Assembly (NCBI RefSeq): GCF_043641665.1
Contig: NC_092203.1
Location: 2,170,001 to 2,234,000 of the forward strand
DNA: 64,000 bases
DNA from: Enoplosus armatus
Lineage: Eukaryota > Chordata > Actinopteri > Centrarchiformes > Enoplosidae
Reading direction: 5' to 3'
Part shown: piece by piece, positions 49,576 to 59,900 of the stretch
Layout: each line of letters starts with the position of its first letter
Numbering within the stretch: the stretch's first letter is position 1
Notes under the pieces: generated by a model
What the model saw: the letters and a program-made list of their open reading frames with translations, nothing else
Databases searched by the model: none
What the model was told of the DNA's origin: nothing
Program-made: the position numbers and the translations under genes

Positions 49576-49638
49576 TACTTTACAGTTTACTGTTTACAGT
49601 AAATCATGCTACAGTAAATCACTTTACAGTAAATCAAG
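49576..49638 (+). repeat. Short tandem array of TTTACAGTAAATCA-like units
   Basis: Four adjacent units of about 14-16 bp (TTTACAGTTTACTG, TTTACAGTAAATCATG, CTACAGTAAATCAC, TTTACAGTAAATCAAG). Each contains ACAGTAAA or its near-palindrome, and the first junction forms TGTTTAC, a forkhead-type core. Confidence 0.6.
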
Positions 49639-50343
49639 AGAAAGACTAACCAGTGGCCGCTCTGGGTGTTTTCTCAGTTGAATCATGGTACGCTGCACTT
49701 GCAAGGTGTGTTGCCTTAAGGTATAAACTGCCTATCCAAACCTTTCCGGCCTCCTGGATTATTCCGAGGGCGAGGCCCCTTGAGGCACAAAAAAACAGAA
49801 ATAAAATACACTTTAAAGCAGCTATAATAGATATTATAACAACAAAGGATTGAATGTAACGTGAAAGAGGTCACTTGTAGTCATGAATGCACAGAGAATT
49901 ATCACAAAACCCGGCAGTTCCCGTCATCTTGGTGGAGCTTTATACAGCAATGTTAAACTACTGGTCATACCAGTCCCAGTAAGGCTGTAGTGGCAAAACC
50001 CCTGAATGCATTGAATTGGGCATGGGTGTGTTTTATTGTTTTATGAATTCAGCTTGTTTGTTAGAGGAAGATTGTGTTCTTTCTTTTTTCAAAAGTAACG
50101 TAGTCGTGCTTTAAGTTAATCCGTTTTTTTGCCTGTACGCGGTCAAATGTTGTTAGAAGCATTAGAATCAGCCTTATGAAAAACAACTTATGTCATTATA
50201 AACCCCCCCCGACTCTCCAGAAATGTTACCACACAACACATTGCAAAAAAACCTGATAAAGCCCTGTTTTGTATTTCAAGCAGCTGTCTCAGTGAAAAGG
50301 ACAAATAGCTGTTATTCCCAGGGGCTTTCCTTTCTGTTCCTGT

Positions 50344-50801
50344 TATAAATAGCACGGCTAACTAAGTAAAAATGACACTCGAAAGAAAAAAGCGGGGGAA
50401 AGGCACTCATTGCTCTGTCTCCCCAGCCACCCCTCCCACACTCTCCCCAAAATGGGAGTGAGTGACTTTAAAAAAGGGCTGGACCTCCCCTCATTTACTC
50501 CCAGCCTAGAATGGCTCGAATTTGAGTCTCATGAGAGCCAGAATACAGTCCAAACTTCTTGCAAAAGCGCCGCTGCTGCTGCTGCTGCTGCCAGTATAAG
50601 GTGCCTACTTGACCTGCAGACTCTCAATTAAGATCCAACAGGAGAGGACTCAACTTGATGCTCAGGACATGGAACCCAATTAATTCTGAATGAGGAATCA
50701 TTCAGAGGAGTCTTCTCCCTACTTGCACTTTTTGTGAATTTCTTCGCTGCCAGGAGAGCTTTATAGCGCCGAACACATTGGAGACCTAAGTCAGCAACAT
50801 T
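50344..50801 (+). promoter_or_regulatory. col28a1: TATA box and probable 5' untranslated exon of the collagen gene
   Basis: TATAAATA at 50344-50351 is a good TATA box. About 450 nt downstream a strong donor GTGAGT begins at 50802, and the next acceptor (CTCTCAG) ends at 50987, just before the ATG exon. A first non-coding exon of roughly 50375-50801 with a 186-nt pyrimidine-rich intron is the simplest reading. A (CTG)n stretch lies at about 50571-50591. Confidence 0.4.
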
Positions 50802-50994
50802 GTGAGTTATGCATGCTTGATGCCTGAGTCTCCAACACGCCTGCTTGTCAAAGCTTGTTCTCTGAGTGTGTGCAGGCTTTCTTTTCTTTTCTTTTTTTTT
50901 TGGGAAAGGTATTAAAATGTGAGGAGGTGTCTGTGTCTTTTTTTTATTTTTTTTTTATCCATCTCTGTCTTCTTCTTTATCTCTCAGGGAGGTC

Positions 50995-53900
50995 ATGGTC
51001 CCCTCACTGCACTTGCTCCTGCTACTGTTGGGACTTCAAGGTCTGTGGGCACAGGACTATGAAGAAGAGTATGAAGAAGAGGTGGTGACTACCAAGAAGA
51101 AGAGCAAACCATACCCATCCAATTCCATACCACAAAATGGCAAATGTAAGTCGAATGCACTCTTTTTTTTTTTTTGTTGGCTCTTTTCCACTGATGCTCT
51201 TACTTGGAAAAGTGGTGTGGAACTTGTGAGGGTGGCACATATTTCACTTTTTTTCAACGGCAGCAAAAAGAGATGCTGCCACAGGTGAGAAAATAGAACA
51301 CGATACTCAACAAGGACATCGCTGGAGGATGCAATCCACTTGGATTGATCATATCTCTTAGGTTTCTCACAGCCATCCATCTCCTGTGTGACCGTTCAGT
51401 GCTCCGTTACCCAAATGTTTTATTCGCTCAGAATCCTGTTTCCCCGGGCACATTCTCTCTGTGACATATTTCCGTGAAGATTAATGTGATTTATCCTCAG
51501 CCTATATTGGATCTGTGACCTCATTCCATTGCCGAAGGTTGGTGCAGCAAGTTGAGTTACTTTTATTTCCTCTTCAACATGATATGTCACATTCATGAAC
51601 TTATCGCACTTTTCTTGAAAAGGCCTCAGCCTATAGAGCCTAAACAGTCGATAAATCCCCTGTACCCCCTTGAAGGCTCCACAGATAAACATTTCCCCCA
51701 TGAAATCCATTTGGTTGTTATCAGTAGGGTCTTTATATTTGGCTGGAAATGAACGTAATAAATGGTATATCTTGATTTGAAAAGGTCTGGTTATATCTAG
51801 TTTGTTTAATCCATATGCTTCCTGGAGCCTCTGCTGGTTGCCTCACGGTGGCGACAAGACTCCAGGAAGTCATTGCACCCACCAAGAAATGGTCATGACT
51901 TATAACTCGCTGTAAGACCACTTGATAACTTGTTGCTTTTACAAACAAATAAGATATCAAGTGTTAATTATGGAGCTTTAGAGGTGCTGGTAGGCGGATT
52001 TTGTTACTTTTGGTCTGAGCCAGGCTGGCGGTTCCCCCCCCCCCCCCCCCGTTTCCCGTCTTTATGCTAAGCTAAGCTAATCAGCTGCATCTTCATATGT
52101 ATATAATATACATAATAAACATTTCAAATAAAAGCGAATTAAGCTCTACATTTATTTAGCTCACAGGATTTGTAAGGAGGTGGTCGGGGTGGATGGTTTG
52201 CATACAAAGCGCAGGACAACTTTAACACCGGAAATCGAGGTTCGCTTCAAGTCACTGCAGACCTTGTCTGTATTAAACCAAGACGACAATCTTTCTCTTA
52301 CTGTATCCAAGTGCCGTGAGTGCCTAAACATAGGCCAAAAATGTCAAACTATTCCTTTGATTCTTGCTATTTCATAGTTCATAAATGGCTGACTCCTCTT
52401 CCTTCTCAGCGCTCATCGATGAAGATTGCAGCTTGGAGTTGGCCTTTCTGATCGACAGCTCAGAGAGTGCCAAGGACAACCATGCCCAGGAGAAGCGCTT
52501 TGCCTCAGACGTGATGGACCGGCTGCAGGGCCTCCGGCTGCAGACCGGCCGGGGGCTCAGCTCCCGCGCAGCCCTCCTCCAGTACAGCAGCCATGTCATC
52601 ATAGAGCAGACCTTCAAACAGTGGAGGGGCCCCGATGACTTCAAGGCCCGGATCGCTCCCATCACGTACATCGGCCACGGCACCTACACCACCTTCGCCA
52701 TCACCAACCTCACCCGTATTTACCTGGAGGAGTCGGATCCCAGCAGCATCAAGGTGGCCATTCTGCTCTTCGACGGCATCTCGCACCCCAGGAACCCAGA
52801 CATATTTTCAGCTGTGGCTGACGCCAAGAACCAGGGCGTCCGCTTCTTCACCATTGGCATCACGCCTGAAGCCAACGAGCAGGCTAACATAGCTCAGCTG
52901 CGGCTAATTGCTAGCTCGCCAGCCTCGCGCTACCTTCACAACCTGCAGGATAGAGGCATTGTGGACAAAGTTATCAAGGAGATTGTGAGTAAAAAAATAA
53001 ACTTATTTTGATTTATTTCCGATTGCGCACAGAACTTGAGATGGTGAAATTGGTACTCCAAGTCCATTCAGTAACACTCTTACTTCCTCTTACAAATCAA
53101 AATGTAAAAAATCTAAACTTATAAGCAGAACAACTCACAACTCACCCTTGTTCGATTCCACACTCGTATTGCTGCTGCAGTCTTACTTGATCTTGCATGA
53201 CCAGTAGCCTGAGGTGGCTAATGTTAGCAAACTTTAATTACACATCGTGCTTGTTGTTGAGTTGATGACTCTTCTCTTGAGCTACTGTTAAACTCTTCCA
53301 GCGCTAACATTCCTCCATTTCTTTTGCCCTTACAGTTTGTGAAATGTCATGTCTCTTTGATAATTGCTTTTTCCCAGAGGCCAGTAATTTATGACAGGTG
53401 GAAGCTTCAAAAAGCCATTATGCAGACAGACGTTTGCCAAAGGAATCAAATGTTAGCGTCTTTTACTTCCCCATGCTTCCAATAGGCACCTCTCCTGTGC
53501 TGTCTTTGCCACCGCCCACTGCTTTCTTGGCTTATTGCATCCCCGATGTACACCTGCTACCTGCTGCCATAGTAACAGGTCTGCTGTCATCACTGTGAAA
53601 TAAAATTCACCCCGACAACCACTCTGAAATCAGCAGCTGGCCGGAAAAATGAGACGCTCTCAAGCTCTTCTTTGGACATGCATGTGTTGGGAGTTGACGA
53701 AGAAAAAGTTTGCCCTTATTTCCATCTGTTTATTTTGACTTCAGTGATTGGGGTTATGCTCATAAAGCTACATTTCCACCAAGATAATTAGAACATGTGG
53801 TCCACAGCAACATCCTGCAGACACATACAACATATGCTCCGCATTAAAACTCTTTTTGTGGGGAAAAACTGGGTGCAGTAAGAGCAGGAACCCAGCAAGA

Positions 53901-56900
53901 ACGTGCATGCACGCTACATCATTCAGCCAGCTCCTCAAACGCCACTTCAAACTCAGGCTTACTGTTGACACAGGTGGTACACATCCAAATATGATAAGGG
54001 AAAACTTTACAGAAAACTTACTCACAGGCTCCTCGAGCATTGAACCTGACAGGCTGCATTCTGCTGGCGTGCAAGAGCCCAGCAGCAGCCAGTCCACCAC
54101 CAGACTTTCATCTCATCGCCCCGAACAGGCAGCATCTGTATGTCATAAGCATGTGCCTTTTGTCTCAGCTGAGAAACTGTCTTTTATCTTTAGTCTCAGC
54201 TTTTGACCGCAGCACTCCGTCTTCTCAGAAGGGACAGACTGTCTGTGTTGTCTTCAGACACCCCTCCCTACTCCGGAAACATCCCCTGGATGCTCAGCGA
54301 GGCTATTTTACTGATCAATGCATGTGGTTTGTGTTTAGTCTTAGGTGGAATTTCGCCCGACCCCCCACCCCCCACCCCCACTCTCTCTCTTTGTGTAGAA
54401 AATGTGGTCGGCTTTGAAGAAAAAGCAACCAGGGCTCTGGCAAGAAAGTGTCTGTTCTAGGAGGAAGTGCAGGATGCGAGTCCACTCGCAGAAACAGGTG
54501 GAGGAGGTCGAAGGCCATTTGACAAACTGAACCCAGGCCAGCAGTGACTTTAATTGGGTGTTTAAGTAGCAGGTGTTGTGGCTCCAGTCTAATCCTACAA
54601 TCTAACTTTGAGACCTGAACTAAAAGCTCAGCTCAGATTTTGAAATAGGCTTGGATCTCTTTCTGCAAATGTCTTGCTGGTGGGGTATCAATGAACCATA
54701 TTGAGCAAACGTGACCACATCTTGACATTCTTCTCTTTCTTGTTCCGCAGACGGCACTGGCGGATGAAGGGGTAAGTCTCCAGACCGCGGTCCTTCCTCA
54801 CAGCTCTTGATTCATGTGATCCCCGTATGTCCCCGTCTGACTCGTCTTTCCCTGTGTTTGAAGTGTCCTCTGGCCCAGAGCAAGTGTGCGTGTGACAAGG
54901 GAGAGAGGGGACCCAGCGGCCCTGCTGTAAGTATTCCTCCTACCGGGCATTGGCCTATTGAGCTCCAAAGTGTTCAAGATTAAATGATCATGAAGTAATT
55001 ATTCATCGTTCTTATTTTCAATTATATGAACATTTAATTGTTTCATCATATTTTTCATGACAGTGGTGTCGTCCCCGCCCTCTCATCTTTCCGCCAATCA
55101 CATTCCCCCTGCCTCCCAAGCTAGCAAGCTCAACACCTGCTACCACATTTAGCCAGTTAGCACCAGTTAGCTAGAGCAACAACGCTGTCAAAGTAATTCT
55201 GAATCATCCAACTAGCTACTGCTGTAAATAAATACAGTACGCAGACACAGCATCTCCTTTTTATTCATTTAGCTTAACAAGGGTGCTCATGCTACCCCAC
55301 CTAGCAGGCTAACTAGCTCGGTGGGGCTGTGGGCGTGGTTTATTACTAAGCAGTTACCTCAGCAGCAGTTTGATTCTAAAGATGTTCCCCAGAGAAAGAC
55401 ACTTCACTTTGATGCTGAATAATAACCCTGGGCTCACAACCAAGCCTAGCTTGTTAGCCAGGTAGCATGAGCAGCCTCATTAAGCTAAACAAAGAAATAT
55501 TCTATATTTTACACATAACATTTATTTCATAATGTTCCCTCTTCTGCTGCATACAATAAGATCAAATCTCTCTTTTTGAAAACCGTGTGTGTTCTTCTGC
55601 CTCTAAAAGACAATTACTCACAAACCGCCTCCTTTTTGAAACGCCGTAGAGGACAACACAGCTGACAAAGGCACCCTTGATGATAACAGGCTCCATAATT
55701 GCAGGGTTTGGGGGGGGGGGTTAGAAAATCGTGTGGTTTTGTGAAGCTCTGTTTCCCTGCAGCAGTGAGAGTAAAGCAAATACCATACATTCCTCAAACA
55801 GTTTATTGAGAACAGGCCTAAACAGATATTTACATGGGAAATCAGTAGAATGATGTCTGTCAAAAGAACCCAGCGACTCAGGATTGTCTGAGGACACAAG
55901 CTCGGTGGATAAGATGTTACATGCATGACTTTCTTCGCCTGCCAAAGCCATGTCGCGATGTGAGCGCTCCTCTTATTACGCAGAGAGGGTCGGCCGCAAT
56001 TAGACGTAGCGGTTTTGCTTTGATGTGTTCTCGCAGGATGAGAACGGAGTAATTACCCCCTTAAACTTGATGCTCCGAACAAAAGCTGTTTCACATCACG
56101 GGCAGCAGGGCGCACACTGACGGAAGCAGTGTGTGCAGACAGAGGCACACAGTCGAGGGGGGGGGGATGCTTGAAAGACAAGAACATGCACAGTCCACAA
56201 CGCACATGCATGGAAACAGAGAGGAGATCCAGACACTTGTTCGAGTCGGTCCTCTCGCACACATGCAGACAACTTGAAATCCCCTCTGACTCATCTGCTC
56301 CCAGACTCGATGGCCTTTATCCATGATGCACTTCAAACATGTTGCCGCCATGAGGCACGGCCTATATGGGTCAAGAAAAAGAGCTTGTGAATTGCGTATC
56401 GCAGAATCTAAGGTAGCTGATAAGAAGGAAGACTATTCATTACATGGGTGAGCAGCTACTTGTATCTCCTGGAGGACGAAAAATCATTGCCAAACTATAT
56501 ATATGTCTTATTTATAGGCAATTTTAGAATAGTTTGTTTCGCTTTCTTGCTGAGTTAGATGAGAAGATCGATGTCATACATATCTGTTAGCTTAGCTTAG
56601 CATAAAGACTGGAAGGAGGGGGAAACGGCTAGCCCGATTTCAGGCTTTAATAAATGGTATCATTGCAGTTTTTGGTAGTTTCTTGTGATCAGTCTAGTCT
56701 TTATATTGTTTAAATATAGACTGATATATGTATGAATATGTTTTTAAACTCTCATAGCTCAGGTGATGCCTGTTAATGTTCAGCTCCTCATATTGAGTTG
56801 AAACGTATTCTGCAGTATGCTTTGCTTTTTCTGCATATCCAGCTTTTAGTGGTTGGTGAAGTTTACCTTAAAAGATGGCATACTGCTGTGGAAATGAATG

Positions 56901-59900
56901 ATTTAATAGGGGTTACTATATATTCTTCATGTATTGATGTTATTCAACAAACGATCTTCTTCACACAGATGATTTCATGCATCCGGATGCCCCGAAAGCT
57001 CAAAACACAGTGTTAGTTAGGCAGTTAGGCAGAAAACAAGTTATTTCACTTGTTTTCTGCCTAATGATGCGTCTATTACTCTCTCTACAGGGCAAAAAGG
57101 GTCGTCCTGGAGAAGATGGAAGACCCGGCTCAAAAGGACAGAAGGTGCTGCCTACTCACTTAACTCATCAGTTGTTGTTTAGTTTTTTATCAAATTGCTC
57201 CAAAATGCTAAAACTAAAATCCCTCTTTCCCTTAGGGTGAGGGTGGGCTCAGTGGACTTCCGGGTCGGGAAGGAGCGGAGGTGAGCTGAGGGTCTTAAAC
57301 CAAGTTCAGGTTAAGTCAAGATTGACAAGTGCGTTGTAAAAATGTTTCCAATTTGTCTCTCACATGAATTATTACTCTAAAAGGAAAAGAGACCAGCTTT
57401 CTGTGTGTGGCAGTGTTTTGGTCGTTGCCTGTCTCCTCCTGACTTAACAAGACTGTTTTGTACACACAGGGAAAATCGGGATACAAAGGAGAGAAGGTAT
57501 TGTATGGATTCTACTGTGGAGTCTCTCAAAATGCCTCCATGGTTTGTCGAGCTGTCAGGTTCCCACGCTTGTGGAAAAAAAAAACTGCAACAGCGAGAGA
57601 AACTGGAGAATTATGTTTTCCAGACCTGATAAAGTGCCTTGAAAGGGAGCGTACGCAGAAAACACTTTGGAAATATCATGGCATTTTGTTCTCCTTTTTT
57701 CACCTTTTGTTTAATGTCAAGCCTGTCTGCGAGTATCCCTACATACCTTTCTTTAGAAGGAATTTGATTCTGTAAATCCTATGTCGTTAGGTACTGTAAA
57801 CCAGCTCCTTACTGAGACATTATTATCCATTACTCCATTAATTCTTCCTTGCTATGGGAAAGCCATTAGATTTGATTGTAAGTCTGAAATTATGCAAAGT
57901 GACTGAATTATGCCAAGGACTTCACTAAACAGTTTTTTCTTCTCTTACAGGGAGAGAGAGGGGAGTGTGGCACACCTGGAGTTAAGGGAGACAGAGTATG
58001 TTGCCCTTTTTAATGTTGGAAGAACTTGAAACAAAGTTCAATTATAATTTGCTGTCGCAATTCTTTTTTGTCCGTGCTTCAGTGATGCAGCCAAGGGAAT
58101 CTGCTGGAACTCACCAATTTTTATCCGAGTAAAATATAAACGACTGACCTTTTATAAAGAGACACATAGTTTTGTTTCATGGTAATCACCGGTTGAAGTT
58201 CATTCTCCATATCCTTTTAACCTATATTTTATATTTAAGATGAAAGTATTCTTTATGATCACCATGGATAATTAATTTTAAGCAACTCCTATTCTGTTTT
58301 AGGGTCCTGAAGGCACCATTGGCCCAAGAGGAAATCGTGGAATTCAGGTGAAATCTACCATTCGTTTTTTATTCAATCCAATTCAAATCCAATTGAACCT
58401 TCGCTAAGCCTTAGTGATTGCTGCTCCACCTGTCAAGCTGTCCATTGTAGCATGGCACATATGCATTTCACCAATCAAAACTTACAGGTTTAATTGACAC
58501 TAACTCTGTCAAGTGGTTGAAAACTAAGCTAATTTGTTTTAGAACAAGAATCTTGTAAAAGGGTCTTAGATATGCTTGTGGTGGATACATACGCGATGTA
58601 ACGCTCGTCTGAGGCTAAGGCTACATGCCCCCGCAAAAAAAAAGGTCAGTATCCTCACCTGATCCATTTAAAAGACAAGAAGCAGCATTGTTTTTGTGTT
58701 GTGGGGTAGTTGGCCACAGTATTATAGTACACTATAAAAAGATATACTTTGACAAGCAAGACAGAGGTTAAATTTATGCTTTACTGTTCCAGTACATTAT
58801 GATTCACTTTGAGGCTTTCAGGGTGAGTTTGGGAAATGCTATCTTGGGTAGAGGATAACATTAGCCTAAATTGTGCTATGACACCACTAGCATCTTAACT
58901 CCACAATTTAATGTAGTACTAATGGTGTGCTACTTGGCCTCGGAGTAACACCAGGTTGCTAATTCAAGTCGTAAGCCAGTCAGACAGGCATGCTAGCATT
59001 AGCCGCTTACGTTACATCAGATATCAGTGCTCTTGTGTTTTTGGTTTTGGAAGGATTTCAGAACGATAAACTACAGTCCTGTGCACACTGCTTCAGCATG
59101 TGGAGAAGGTTTGACAGGTCATGCCTCCTAATGGCTGCTAAGCTATGATTGGACCATCACTGTTCGGGGGAGGGGTTTGGCAACTGTCAATTGTGGTGTC
59201 TTCATTTCAACTATGTCACGTTCAGGGTCTGCCTGCAATACCCAATGTGTAACACTCACCCACTTATTCACAATTCAGGGTTTGCCCGGTCCACTTGGCG
59301 ACATCGGACCTGAAGGTACAATGGGTAAAAAAGTAAGTATTCCTCAGTCTTGATGCTTTTGAAATCGCTTTTTTTGCTTCAATCAAACCTCTGGAATCTG
59401 TGAAGTACAGAGAAGCAAATTCCTCTGACTGGTCCTTCCTTTGCATTTGGGTGAATCCACTTTCTGCCGGGGACTGGCCTTTAAGGGGCGTCCACGTCAG
59501 CGGATTTGTCAGGATAAAGATAATGAATAACCTTGTTATCTGTGGCGTGGCAAAGGTGGAAAAATGAAATATCTTGCTGCGTGTGGAAGAATATAAAGTG
59601 GGGGTACACACACGTGACATTAGAACGTGTTTCTTTTCGTTCTATCACGCTCACGAAGTTGACATTTAAAATGCGTTTCAGATTAAATCAATTCACCGTG
59701 AGCATAAATAACATCACAAATGTCAAGTAGCCCTACAAACGGATAACACCGATCGGGTGGCCATACATTTGAACACTTACTCGTGAGTTATGACCCATCC
59801 CCACTGGAACACTTGAAACACCCCTGAAGTACCTCATCTGTTATTACCTTGTCAGCCTATTAGTCTGTTCCTACTTTTTAAGCCCCCCCTCTCCCGTGTT

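Larger units (their letters stand above)
44259..50343. other. Divergent interval between atp5f1b and the collagen gene
   Basis: About 6 kb without a recognisable gene. Contents are the atp5f1b promoter, a transposon-like stretch (about 44500-44880), an unexplained 122-codon open frame (44965-45333), a CTCF-like site (45709-45723), a TG repeat (45770-45801), a C14 run (46178-46191), a repeat family B copy (47405-47690) and a short tandem TTTACAGTAAATCA array (49576-49638). Other open frames are short and unsupported. Confidence 0.5.
52985..57090 (+). other. Collagen introns between the VWA exon and the first long Gly-X-Y exon
   Basis: Apart from two short exons (54751-54771 and 54864-54926) I see no coding sequence. 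A GCTA-rich repetitive stretch lies at about 55080-55460, a G-rich run at 55712-55722, a repeat family A copy at about 56480-56640, and a perfect 16-bp inverted repeat at 57025-57064. Confidence 0.5.

Noticed and set aside
52426..52892. Open frames overlapping the VWA exon in other frames
   Set aside because: They are shadows of the VWA exon. Only the frame with the MIDAS motif and matching splice phases is real.
55980..56062. Possible extra collagen exon after TTCTCGCAG at about 56037
   Set aside because: The following sequence does not give Gly-X-Y triplets and has no matching donor in phase.
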